A stretch of 64,000 nt of DNA from Methanobacterium petrolearium (lineage in GTDB: Archaea > Methanobacteriota > Methanobacteria > Methanobacteriales > Methanobacteriaceae): the NCBI RefSeq assembly GCF_017873625.1, contig NZ_JAGGKL010000006.1:106001-170000 (forward strand), in the 5' to 3' direction. The notes beneath the pieces are model-generated. The model was not told where the DNA came from, did no database searches, and was given only the letters and a program-made list of their open reading frames with translations. Positions 27,905-36,159 of this stretch are shown in pieces. Each line of letters begins with the position of its first letter. The first letter of the stretch is position 1. A program made the position numbers and the translations under genes.

Positions 27905-28339
27905 ATGTTTATAAAGGTGAGAAGAGACACCCTAATAATTCTAATGTTAGCCTTTATTCTTATAGTATCTGGAAGGTTGATGGCATATATGTCCTACGCT
28001 TCATCCACAGAAACAGAACAAGGAATTCCAATAGCCGGAGTTATAGTAAAAGGAAACGACATAGTACCTACCGACTCAATCAAAACTAATATTGCCAATG
28101 TTGGTTTCAGATCAGGTAGTTACATAAATGGAGACACTCTCATAACCAGTAAACGAAAAGTTCCCTTGAACGAGGCCCTTGAGAATGCAAAGCAAGCGGC
28201 TATGCTTTCAACAGTCCCTGGAACAACAATAACTCCCATAAAAGCAGTCAGTGTTAAATTAGACAAAAAAACAGGCATATTGACTGTTACTGTTATAGAA
28301 GACTTTTCCACAGTTCAAGTAAATCAGACTTCTTCATAG
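27905..28339 (+). CDS. Single-pass membrane protein downstream of Mur ligase
   Basis: This 144-residue protein has a basic start and one membrane helix at about 9-27, then an outer domain. The outer domain opens GIPIAGVIVKGNDIVPTDSIKTNI and continues with two more predicted strand-helix units. The sequence has the look of a POTRA-like or other small beta-alpha domain, but I cannot confirm it. Its ATG follows the ligase stop by 9 bases with GGTGA upstream, and the next gene follows at once, so it is in the ligase operon. It probably acts at the outer face in wall assembly; this is inference from position. Confidence 0.65.
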   Translation: MFIKVRRDTLIILMLAFILIVSGRLMAYMSYASSTETEQGIPIAGVIVKGNDIVPTDSIKTNIANVGFRSGSYINGDTLITSKRKVPLNEALENAKQAAMLSTVPGTTITPIKAVSVKLDKKTGILTVTVIEDFSTVQVNQTSS

Positions 28340-28351
28340 GTGATACTAACG

Positions 28352-29620
28352 ATGATGAAAAAACAGTTACCCCAGATAATAACGTTTATGTTAATACTGG
28401 TTGTGCTGATTAACACTTCAGCAGCCACATGTAACATAATTATTATCACTGACCCCACTGGAAAGGATCCCAATGGAGCTGCAGCAGGAAGTATGTCCTA
28501 TGCAGAGAACATGTTCCAGTCTACCTTCATTATGTCCAAAAATAATCATTTTGCAGTTCTTTCAGGGGGAGAAGGTAATCAAACTCCCAGATTAGGGGCC
28601 ATTGTTGAAACAATTAAACGGTTAGAGAATGGTGCCAGTGCATCAACTGCTGCCAGCGCTGCTAGTAGTTTTTCTGGAATCAGAATAATGTGCGGAGGTC
28701 CCACCATCGGAGCAGCAGTAGGAGGATCCTTTGATGCTTATGTGGTAGTTGTGGATGATGATGGAACCATAACAGCCACACCAGCATCCAGTGGTCTGGC
28801 CACCCTTCCAGCTGGAAAAAAAGGCGCTATAATTCACCTGCGTAACACCCATGGTAATCCCCAATATGGAACAGCCTCAACAGTTAGAAAAGAAACAGCA
28901 ATTACTATTGGTAAAATGATTCGAGATGGATATCCTGCCACTGAAATCTTGGGTGCAGCTTTTAAAGAAGTTGCCATAGATTCAGGGGAAAAATATGGTG
29001 GAGGAGGAGATAACCTTGTATCTTCCTTAACCACTGGTGACATGTTCACCCCTGAAACCCTCAACACCACAGGTTTTCCCATGGACGCTGAGTATTCTAA
29101 AAAATGCCCTGAATGTGGCTGGAGTGTTGCGTTTCCTGAAGCAGAAAACTATCAAACTTGTCCCTATGACGGGACCACGTTAAAGACCATTTATGCCTAT
29201 GATGCCATGGTAGATGCCATTACTGTGACTAACAATGAAACTAACATTTATGTCTATGGAACAGATGCAGCCGGTGTCAGTGAAACCACTGATGAAATTG
29301 TTACCTATTCCGTTAACAAAAACGGTTTTAACGCTGTTACAATTGCCAGTGCTATTAACAAAGCCATAGACAACGGTAACCTTGTTGGAGTGAATTATAT
29401 CGAACCTAAAGACATTAACATCGTGGAAAGTACCCGAGCAGTTGGTGTCTATTACAAACCTCTTGCTAATCACCGAACATCTCCTGCCTGGGATTTACCC
29501 ATCAGTTCATCCGTACTGGACATTGTAGGGAGTATACAAACTGCAATTGGACTAATACTTATCATTCTAGTTTTATTCCGCAGTACTCTAATCAGCTCCT
29601 TCCTTAAAAAAAGGCGGTAA
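28352..29620 (+). CDS. Exported, C-terminally anchored protein with zinc-ribbon-like motif
   Basis: This 422-residue protein has an N-terminal signal or anchor (residues about 8-25), a large outer region and a C-terminal helix (about 388-410) followed by KKRR. The bulk should therefore face outside. The outer region includes a CGGPTIGAAVGGSFDAYVVVVDDD segment and a cysteine motif CPECGWSVAFP...CPYDGTTL resembling a zinc ribbon lacking its fourth cysteine. GGTGAT at 28339-28344 selects the ATG at 28352. It overlaps nothing but follows the small membrane protein by 12 bases. No enzyme family is recognised. The operon suggests pseudomurein export or assembly. Confidence 0.65.
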   Translation: MMKKQLPQIITFMLILVVLINTSAATCNIIIITDPTGKDPNGAAAGSMSYAENMFQSTFIMSKNNHFAVLSGGEGNQTPRLGAIVETIKRLENGASASTAASAASSFSGIRIMCGGPTIGAAVGGSFDAYVVVVDDDGTITATPASSGLATLPAGKKGAIIHLRNTHGNPQYGTASTVRKETAITIGKMIRDGYPATEILGAAFKEVAIDSGEKYGGGGDNLVSSLTTGDMFTPETLNTTGFPMDAEYSKKCPECGWSVAFPEAENYQTCPYDGTTLKTIYAYDAMVDAITVTNNETNIYVYGTDAAGVSETTDEIVTYSVNKNGFNAVTIASAINKAIDNGNLVGVNYIEPKDINIVESTRAVGVYYKPLANHRTSPAWDLPISSSVLDIVGSIQTAIGLILIILVLFRSTLISSFLKKRR

Positions 29621-29624
29621 TTAA

Positions 29625-29999
29625 TTGACCCTGATACTTGTTCGTGCCGAAAACCAGGCAAAAATTCTTAACAGCCTTGCAGATATTGAAAGACACGCTG
29701 AACTTAAGATCAACGGAAAACCAAGAATCATTGATTCAAAAATAGCGGATAAATATGTTCAAAGGATAATTAAAGACAAATTACGATCAAAATCTAAAAT
29801 TGCAGCCCTCATATCTGTTGAAGATGATGCAACGCGTAGTATTGTTAGGATAAGAAAAATACACCCCCCAGCACACATCATGGTTATAAGTAAAGAATAT
29901 CCTGAGTGGAAAGATTTAAAAAAGATCTATAGCACTCTCCCACTGCTCAAAGGATATTATTCTGGAAAAAAAAGTAAAAATTCGCCTAAAAAAAAGTAA
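29625..29999 (+). CDS. DUF356 family protein
   Basis: This 124-residue protein starts at TTG four bases after the preceding stop. The pattern LILVRAENQAKILNSLADIERHAELKING followed by VRIRKIHPPAHIMVIS matches DUF356, a small family known from methanogens. It is soluble, with a basic C-terminal tail (KKSKNSPKKK). The function is unknown. It ends the pseudomurein-associated operon. Confidence 0.75.
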   Translation: MTLILVRAENQAKILNSLADIERHAELKINGKPRIIDSKIADKYVQRIIKDKLRSKSKIAALISVEDDATRSIVRIRKIHPPAHIMVISKEYPEWKDLKKIYSTLPLLKGYYSGKKSKNSPKKK

Positions 30000-30080
30000 A
30001 AAAATGATAAAAAACCGATAATACACATTACTATCCACTTTTTATCTTATAACAAGTTCCATTTACATGAAATGATGTTT

Positions 30081-30557
30081 CTAACCTTTTTTTATCCTGG
30101 CTATATCTCCAATAGTGGCTTTCCTCATATTAGAACCGCTTAAATCATCAAGTTGCGCTTCTTCGGTTTTTTCCAAAAGAGTAACCTTTAATGTTTTCTC
30201 CAGTTTCCGTGCCAGTTTCAGATCAGGAACCATCTTCCCAGATTCAAGACGATGTATCACTGAAACCTTTTCATATATTTTTTCACCAAGATCCTCACGG
30301 GACCATCCCTTTTTCTCTCGGGCCTCTCTGATCACTCTCTGAAAATCCTCAATAACTTCATGTGTTGGTTCCCGAGGTCTGAATGATCGTCTTCTGCCAG
30401 CTGGAGCACGTCCACCCGGACCACGCTGGGGTCGGGGAGGTTCTCGTTGTATTTTACCAAACTTAGAACATTCATTGCAGGTTAACATTATAGAATTCTC
30501 TATTTTTGTTCGCACTGGTTTTCCAATAACCTTCTTTCCGCATATCTCACATCTCAT
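30081..30557 (-). CDS. Multiprotein bridging factor 1-like transcription factor (aMBF1)
   Basis: This 158-residue protein has an N-terminal zinc ribbon (CEICGKKV...CNECSKFG at about 3-36), a flexible basic Pro/Gly/Arg-rich linker, and a C-terminal XRE-type helix-turn-helix (WSREDLGEKIYEKVSVIHRLESGKMVPDLKLARKLEKTL, split here only for description). This is the standard archaeal MBF1 layout. Eukaryotic MBF1 bridges activators to TBP; the archaeal form associates with ribosomes. It is convergent with DUF356 and divergent from PAN. Confidence 0.9.
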   Translation of the reverse strand: MRCEICGKKVIGKPVRTKIENSIMLTCNECSKFGKIQREPPRPQRGPGGRAPAGRRRSFRPREPTHEVIEDFQRVIREAREKKGWSREDLGEKIYEKVSVIHRLESGKMVPDLKLARKLEKTLKVTLLEKTEEAQLDDLSGSNMRKATIGDIARIKKG

Positions 30558-30697
30558 GATGATCCCTTTAGTTTTAATGGTATATAATTAGACACCTCAA
30601 TACTTAAATATTATTAGAGAAATAAAATGCAACAAATAATATCAATATAACCTGATATTATTTTTCTCCACAAATCTATGAGGAGTGTATTTGTAAG

Positions 30698-31930
30698 ATG
30701 GAAAAAACATCCCAAAATATCTTAAAAAAGATAGAAGACCTTAAAAAGGAGATAAAAATCCTCAAAGAGGATAATGCCAAAACCAAAAGGAATTTAATGT
30801 GGAAGGTTAGGAAACTGGAAAAAGACAAACTTCTCATTGAAAATGAGAAGATGAGACTGGATCGTGAAGTTAAATCCCTCAGGGGAGAAATTGAAAGGTT
30901 CAGATCACCACCACTGGTAATTGCCACTGTAACTGAAGTTCTAGATGAAGGAAAAGTAGTGGTGAAAAGCAGTACCGGACCCCACTTTGTAATTGGCTAT
31001 TCACGTTTCTTAGATGAAAATACACTGGAACCAGGAGCCAGAGTAGCTCTTAACCAGCAAACATTTAGCATTGTAAGTGTTTTACCGTCAGAAAAAGACC
31101 CACTAGTTACTGGTATGGAAGTTGAAGAGAAGCCAGAAGTAAGTTATGGACAGATAGGTGGGCTTGAAGAACAGATAGTGGAAATTAAAGAGACCGTCGA
31201 ACTTCCACTTAAAAAACCAGAACTATTTGTAGAGATAGGAATTGAACCACCAAAAGGAGTTCTTTTATACGGGCCTCCAGGAACTGGTAAAACATTACTG
31301 GCCAAAGCAGTGGCCCATGAAACCAATGCCACATTCATTAAGATTGTGGCATCTGAATTCGTTAAAAAATACATTGGAGAAGGTGCCAGGCTGGTGCGTG
31401 GCGTTTTCGAACTGGCCAAGGAAAAAGCTCCCAGTATAATCTTTATCGATGAAATCGATGCCATTGCCGCCAAAAGACTGAAAAGTTCCACCAGTGGTGA
31501 CCGTGAAGTTCAAAGAACCCTTATGCAACTTTTAGCAGAGATGGATGGGTTTGAAGGAAGGGGAGATGTGGGAATAGTTGCAGCCACCAACCGACCCGAC
31601 ATCCTAGACCCAGCACTATTACGGCCTGGACGATTCGACCGTTTCATTGAAGTACCCATACCTAATGAAGATGGTAGGAGAGAGATCCTCAAGATCCACA
31701 CTAAAAACATGAACCTGGATGAAGATGTGGACATAGATCTGGTATCCAGCCTTAGTGAAGGTGCTTCTGGAGCAGATCTTAAAGCCATATGTACTGAAGC
31801 AGGTATGTTTGCAATAAGGGAAGAAAAACCTATTGTAGGTATGAACGACTTCCTGGACGCTGTTGATAAGATCATCGGCATGGAACGCGACGAAGAAATA
31901 CGTAAAGAAGCTGGAGTGATGTACGGATGA
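30698..31930 (+). CDS. pan: Proteasome-activating nucleotidase (PAN)
   Basis: This is a 410-residue AAA+ ATPase that unfolds substrates and feeds the 20S proteasome. An N-terminal coiled coil (about 5-68) is followed by an OB domain (about 74-130) and the AAA module: Walker A GPPGTGKT at 192-199, Walker B IIFIDEID with Asp251 and Glu252, sensor and arginine-finger region ATNRPDILDPALLRPGRFDR. The C-terminus VMYG keeps the hydrophobic-Tyr-X motif that docks into the proteasome alpha ring. AGGAG lies about 12 bases before the ATG, slightly far. A hairpin terminator follows directly. Confidence 0.96.
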   Translation: MEKTSQNILKKIEDLKKEIKILKEDNAKTKRNLMWKVRKLEKDKLLIENEKMRLDREVKSLRGEIERFRSPPLVIATVTEVLDEGKVVVKSSTGPHFVIGYSRFLDENTLEPGARVALNQQTFSIVSVLPSEKDPLVTGMEVEEKPEVSYGQIGGLEEQIVEIKETVELPLKKPELFVEIGIEPPKGVLLYGPPGTGKTLLAKAVAHETNATFIKIVASEFVKKYIGEGARLVRGVFELAKEKAPSIIFIDEIDAIAAKRLKSSTSGDREVQRTLMQLLAEMDGFEGRGDVGIVAATNRPDILDPALLRPGRFDRFIEVPIPNEDGRREILKIHTKNMNLDEDVDIDLVSSLSEGASGADLKAICTEAGMFAIREEKPIVGMNDFLDAVDKIIGMERDEEIRKEAGVMYG

Positions 31931-31969
31931 TCTAGTTTTAAACTAGATTTATCTTTTCATTTTTTTTAG
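31931..31969 (+). terminator. Hairpin and T-run after PAN
   Basis: TCTAGTTT-T-AAACTAGA is an almost perfect palindrome that begins one base after the PAN stop codon. It is followed by T-rich sequence ending in eight consecutive T. Archaeal termination depends mainly on the T-run; the palindrome is an additional visible structure. Confidence 0.6.
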
Positions 31970-32121
31970 AGGATTTTATCCGGCTATTTTATTATTAAAA
32001 GAATTTAATTCAATTTTAATATTGATTATAGAACAGTTTCCTTTTATTGTCCCATCTAAGTTCTTTCAGAGCAGATACCCCCCCTGTTGTTTATTTTTTC
32101 TATCTTAAGTTAAGTATACTC

Positions 32122-32170
32122 ACCACAAAATTTTTGGATTCATCACGTAAGTGATTGTGGTATTTTTTTT
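32122..32170 (+). other. Isolated two-part hairpin with poly-T in a gene-free region
   Basis: The outer arms ACCACA/TGTGGT and inner arms ATCAC/GTGAT (loop GTAA) are followed by a run of eight T. It lies about 190 bases after PAN, which already has its own terminator, and 180 bases before the lipoprotein gene. It could end a small RNA, act on the opposite strand, or be a relic. The rest of 31970-32348 shows no gene. Confidence 0.4.
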
Positions 32171-32348
32171 ATGATATTATTAATAATATTGGTGATAATG
32201 ATAGCCCCTTCTTTAAATATGACCTTCTCTGCAAAAAAGAAGTGTTTTAAAAGGGTCCCAAAAGTTTAAATGACGGATCAGTTCAATGATTATTTAATAG
32301 TATCCAATTGGTATTTTTTTTATATCCATATTGGGGGGAGGATTGAAC

Positions 32349-32705
32349 ATGTCAAAAATCAAAATTGGTTTATTAATAATTTTTGTATGTGCAGTGGTGG
32401 CTGTATCAGGATGTATGGCATCTCCACTTAAACTTGTTATAAGTTATCCTGGTAGTTGGAATGGTACCATAACCACTGACTCTTCAGGAACCCAGAACAT
32501 AGAAGGTACCGGTGATGAAACCATTGAACTGGGTAGTATGACTGGTGGTTTAACAGTTCATGTTGAAAAACAAGAACCCAGTAACGATACACTGAAACTT
32601 TCTTTAATTAGAGGAGATGAAACTATTCAAGAGGGAAGTAGTGCCGTTGAATCTACAGGTGGAGAATTAGATGATGCATGGATCAGCGTCTATTTAACTC
32701 CTTAA
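32349..32705 (+). CDS. Small secreted lipoprotein
   Basis: This 118-residue protein has a signal peptide MSKIKIGLLIIFVCAVVAVSG ending in a lipobox (VSGC) with the lipidated cysteine at 22. The mature part is small, beta-rich and acidic (LVISYPGSWNGTITTDSSG, DETIELGSMTGGLTVHVE). GGAGG at 32337-32341 with a 7-base spacer selects the ATG at 32349. I recognise no family; such short methanogen surface lipoproteins are usually annotated as hypothetical. It is flanked by terminators and monocistronic. Confidence 0.75.
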   Translation: MSKIKIGLLIIFVCAVVAVSGCMASPLKLVISYPGSWNGTITTDSSGTQNIEGTGDETIELGSMTGGLTVHVEKQEPSNDTLKLSLIRGDETIQEGSSAVESTGGELDDAWISVYLTP

Positions 32706-32732
32706 ACCATTAAAACGAGTAAATACACTAAT

Positions 32733-32768
32733 GAGTACTTTTAGTACTCTACTTACTTATTTTTTATC
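32733..32768 (+). terminator. Hairpin and T-run after the lipoprotein gene
   Basis: GAGTAC-TTTTA-GTACTC (32733-32749) is a perfect six-base stem. TACTTACTTATTTTTTAT follows. It sits 28 bases after the lipoprotein stop. Confidence 0.55.
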
Positions 32769-32921
32769 AGAGTTTCTGATTTAGTATGAAGATCATGCAA
32801 TCAAAATTTTTTTCTATTTAAGTTTATAATTTCCACGTTAATTAAGGATTAATAATGTAATTTTACATTTATCATGACAAAAATAGAAATAAAAACGTAT
32901 ATATAGTCACTAGACAAAAAA

Positions 32922-33086
32922 TTGAGAATAATTATCGTTAAAGATGGGAAAAAACTGGCTTCACAAAGTACTACTACTCCACATGGAGAGGCTACTGCAT
33001 TCGCCGTAGGGTTCAAAACCTTCATTATTAATTATTTAAAAAAATTTTACGATATTATTAATTGGATGGGAAAATTATTCTTTTAA
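32922..33086 (+). CDS. Possible 54-residue small protein or remnant
   Basis: A frame from TTG 32922 to TAA 33086 encodes IIVKDGKKLASQS, then TTTPHGEATAFAVGF and a basic hydrophobic end (NYLKKFYDIINWMGKLFF). A TATA-like TATATATA lies at about 32899-32906. That would place the RNA start close to the first codon, as in leaderless messages. The composition is protein-like but short, and there is no ribosome-binding site. It may be a remnant connected with the broken adhesin gene just downstream. Confidence 0.25.
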   Translation: MRIIIVKDGKKLASQSTTTPHGEATAFAVGFKTFIINYLKKFYDIINWMGKLFF

Positions 33087-33116
33087 GTCCATTCCCATAA
33101 TAAGAGGGGGATAAAT

Positions 33117-33986
33117 ATAGAAAAAAAGATTTCAAATAGATTTTTGGCAGCCATGTCTCTAATTTTAATTCTTTTTTTGAGTTTTAGCCATGTTTCAGCA
33201 GCGCAATGGAATGTTGGGGCTGAACAGAATTACAACAACGTCCAAGATGCTGTAGATAATATAAATACCACTGATGGAGATGTTATAAACGTTTTTAATG
33301 GAAATATGAAGAAGACGTTGTAATAAATAAAAATTTGACCATTAAAGTTAACAATAATGATACCGATGAAACAAAACCAGTAGACGTAGGTTTCAATGTG
33401 GTGAACGATAAATCAAATAATATCTGCCTTTCATGAATTGATAGACAAAATAAACAGGGATAATCCAAGCCACACCGACGCCCGTTACAACTGGTTCGGA
33501 ACCAATAACGACCCAGGAAGCAGTAAATTCTTACCATGGAATGGAACCATCAACTACGACCCCTGGCTGATTTTAAGTATACACGCCAACCCATACACCA
33601 TACACGTGGGTGGAAAATCGGTTATAACCGCCGATGTATACCGTGATTCAGCCGGAGGTGACCACAGTGCAAGTGCGGCTAACTACTTCAGCGGACCGAA
33701 GGTAACCTTCACCACCAACCAGAGTAACATTGGAAGCAAAATAATCACGGTGGACTGGATCAACGGTCTGGCCACCGCGATCCTAAGAGGAGATGAAAGA
33801 CCTGGCATCGCCAAGGTAACTGGCTCAGACTACCAGACAGGGCAAACCTTCGTAACCACACTGGGAGAACCTGAACCAGTAAATTTAGATGTCATAGATA
33901 TGGAAGATGCAGGGACACCTATAAGCTACCTATTAATGGCTTTAGTACTGCTTTTAGGTGGAATAATACTTTCAAATAGGAAATAA
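33117..33986 (+). pseudogene. Broken adhesin-like surface protein (beta-helix/Ig-like) gene
   Basis: The piece starting at 33117 encodes a signal peptide (RFLAAMSLILILFLSFSHVSA) and the opening of a parallel beta-helix surface protein (NYNNVQDAVDNINTTDGDVINV). Three defects are visible. The expected start codon after a good GGGGGAT site reads ATA. One base is missing near 33303, and the frame resumes as YEEDVVINKNLTIKVNN. A stop at about 33434 is followed at once by the far C-terminal part, so the large repeat region is deleted. The C-terminal part (33438-33986) has DARYNWFGTNNDPGSS, an Ig-like domain and a final membrane anchor. Full-length relatives in Methanobacterium are often 500-1500 residues. 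Confidence 0.75.
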
Positions 33987-34027
33987 ACCCTATTTTTCTT
34001 TTTTGAAAAATAAATAGGTGATCGTAT

Positions 34028-34855
34028 ATGAATAAATCAGGTTATTATGAAGATAAAATTTGTATTGTAACGGGAGGAAACTCCGGAATAGGTTATGCAC
34101 TGTGTGAAGAACTCCTGAAAAGAGGGGCAGTTGTTTACATGGCCGGGCGTAATCCGAAAAAGGTTGAAAAAGCTGCAAAACAGCTCTCAAAATACAGTGC
34201 CCGTGTCAACACCATCATTGTGGACGTGACAGTTCCTGAACAGGTGCAGGAAGCCATCGAGGATACAGCTGCCGAAGCAGGTAGGCTGGACTTCTTATTT
34301 AACAACGCAGGAATCGGAGGTACCATGCCATTTGAGACAGCTACCCTGGATGACTTGAAAAAAATCGTTGATGTCAACCTTTGGAGCGTTATCTACGGAG
34401 TATACACCGCGGTACCCATCATGCTCAAACAAGGATATGGACATATAGTTAACACCAGCTCTGCTGCTGGGATATATCCAAATTCCTTCCAGACACTATA
34501 CGCCCTCACCAAGTACGGTGTAACCGGATTTACTGAAAGTTTGAGATTCGAGTATGCAGAGAAGGGTATTCATTTTTCAACCATCTGCCCTGGAAACATT
34601 GCCACACCCATCTTTAAAAAATCATTTGACGGAACTTTTCATGAACAAGCGGAGATCCCGGATGATGCAATTCGTGCAGACCAGGCAGCAGTATTTATTC
34701 TGGATCGTGTAGCAGAACACGAAGGAGTTATAATTATTCCTGAAGAACTTAGAAAGTTATGGCAGGCTTATGTCATTGGGGTGGCAGACGATATGTTTTT
34801 ACAGATGGCACATGAGCGTAGAGAAGCATACGAGAAAAAAGGTACCTATTTCTAA
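34028..34855 (+). CDS. Short-chain dehydrogenase/reductase
   Basis: This 275-residue classical SDR has cofactor motif TGGNSGIG (15-22), NNAGIGG at about 95-101, and the catalytic Ser, Tyr and Lys in NTSSAAGIYPNSFQTLYALTKYGV. Arg residues after strand two (AGRNPKK) suggest NADP rather than NAD. The substrate is unknown. The next gene, 16 bases on, is acetoacetate-decarboxylase-like, and the two likely act on the same small keto compound or regulate a common pathway. GGTGAT precedes the ATG by 5 bases. A decayed second copy of this gene lies at 35.7-36.0 kb. Confidence 0.88.
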   Translation: MNKSGYYEDKICIVTGGNSGIGYALCEELLKRGAVVYMAGRNPKKVEKAAKQLSKYSARVNTIIVDVTVPEQVQEAIEDTAAEAGRLDFLFNNAGIGGTMPFETATLDDLKKIVDVNLWSVIYGVYTAVPIMLKQGYGHIVNTSSAAGIYPNSFQTLYALTKYGVTGFTESLRFEYAEKGIHFSTICPGNIATPIFKKSFDGTFHEQAEIPDDAIRADQAAVFILDRVAEHEGVIIIPEELRKLWQAYVIGVADDMFLQMAHERREAYEKKGTYF

Positions 34856-34871
34856 TAAATAGGAGGATAAT

Positions 34872-35666
34872 ATGTTTAAACTGGAAAAAGATTTCACATA
34901 TTCAATGCCAGCCCATTTTGGGGGAGTTAAATTTGACCCAGATGCCAAACTAACCCAGAAGGCAACTACCCTATTAATCAGTTATGAAACTCAAGGGAAA
35001 CTTCTGGAAAATTACATTCCGGGGGTATTTGAATTACTGGCTCCAGAGGTTCATGTGATTTTCAGTTCATTTAGAGAGATAAACTGGATGCTGGGCGGTC
35101 ACTACAACCTCATCGATGTTTCAGTACCAGTAAGATTTAATGGAAAGAAGGACCAGATGGACGGAAAGTACTCACTGGTGGTGTGGGAGAATAACACCAC
35201 ACCCATCCTTGGAGGGCGAGAACAAACCGGGATCCCAAAAATCTACGCAGATATCCAGGACCTGCATATCTTAAAGCCCCATTACGCCACCACAGCAAGT
35301 TTAAATGGGAATACCTTCTTGAACATGAACTTCGAAGCCACTGGTGAGCTTACCATGGATGAATTTGAACAGGTAAAAGCACAGTCCTTAAATTCGGATG
35401 TCATTGGGTGGAGATATATTCCTAAAGTCGGTGCCCCAGGGGCAGAATTAAGTCAATTTATCTTGTATCCCCAGGGTATGGAGGTAAAAAAGGCACATGT
35501 GGGAAACGGCAGACTTAAGTGGACTGAGCTGGCTCCGATGCAGAATCCATCCCAGTTCCATATCATAAATAGCCTTGCCACCCTACCCATAAAGGGCATA
35601 ACTGGTGCCATGTTGTCGGAAGGAATGGTTAATCTTCGAGCGTTTGGCGCCCGTATTATAGAATAA
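34872..35666 (+). CDS. Acetoacetate decarboxylase family protein
   Basis: This 264-residue protein of the ADC superfamily has the segment GGREQTGIPKIYADI, in which Lys123 aligns with the Schiff-base lysine and Glu117 precedes it. The N-terminal YSMPAHFGG and the central GGHYNLIDVSVPV fit too. True ADC releases CO2 from acetoacetate; many relatives instead do aldol or hydrolysis chemistry, so the activity is open. AGGAGG immediately precedes the start. It forms a two-gene operon with the SDR. Such genes are not part of core methanogen metabolism and may be acquired. Confidence 0.82.
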   Translation: MFKLEKDFTYSMPAHFGGVKFDPDAKLTQKATTLLISYETQGKLLENYIPGVFELLAPEVHVIFSSFREINWMLGGHYNLIDVSVPVRFNGKKDQMDGKYSLVVWENNTTPILGGREQTGIPKIYADIQDLHILKPHYATTASLNGNTFLNMNFEATGELTMDEFEQVKAQSLNSDVIGWRYIPKVGAPGAELSQFILYPQGMEVKKAHVGNGRLKWTELAPMQNPSQFHIINSLATLPIKGITGAMLSEGMVNLRAFGARIIE

Positions 35667-35696
35667 TCTTGTGAGATATTAGTATGATAGATTTAT

Positions 35697-36031
35697 AGTA
35701 CTACCACGGTAAAACTTGTATCGTATCTGAAGGAAACTCCGGAATAGGCTATGCACTGTGTGAAAAACTCCTGAAAAGAGAAGTATTTATCTACAGGGCA
35801 GGGTGCAACCCAAAAACGGTTGAAAAAGGCCATCGAAGACACTGCAGATGAAGCAGTATCCTATAGTCTTGATAATGTTAGTGAACATAAGGGAGGGATA
35901 ATAGTACTGAACAGCCCAATAGCGATATATATGGAGGATACATCCTGGGAAATCAGCAGGTGGAGAAATTCCTGTTAAAACATGCCCAAGACCATCAACT
36001 AAAATTTGAAAATGAAGGTCGTTTTATTTAG
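35697..36031 (+). pseudogene. Decayed second SDR gene
   Basis: From 35700 the plus strand encodes YHGKTCIVSEGNSGIGYALCEKLLKREVFIYRAGCNPKTVEK in pieces, closely matching the N-terminus of the SDR at 34028. Then KAIEDTADEA matches AIEDTAAEAG in that gene, followed by a jump to VSEHKGGIIVL (like VAEHEGVIII). A final frame gives YILGNQQVEKFLLKHAQ to a stop at 36031, matching the intact C-terminus. Internal deletions and at least two frame changes make it non-functional. The middle (active site) is gone. It points to an old tandem duplication with one copy lost. Confidence 0.8.
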
Positions 36032-36159
36032 ATTTTCTAAAATTTATTAACTCTCTGAAAATTCCAAAATTTTAATTAGAAAAAATATTGGTGTTTATTA
36101 AGTGAACTTACAATTGTTGGGAGTAAAAATTAGTAATATTGATGTAGGGGGATAATTTC

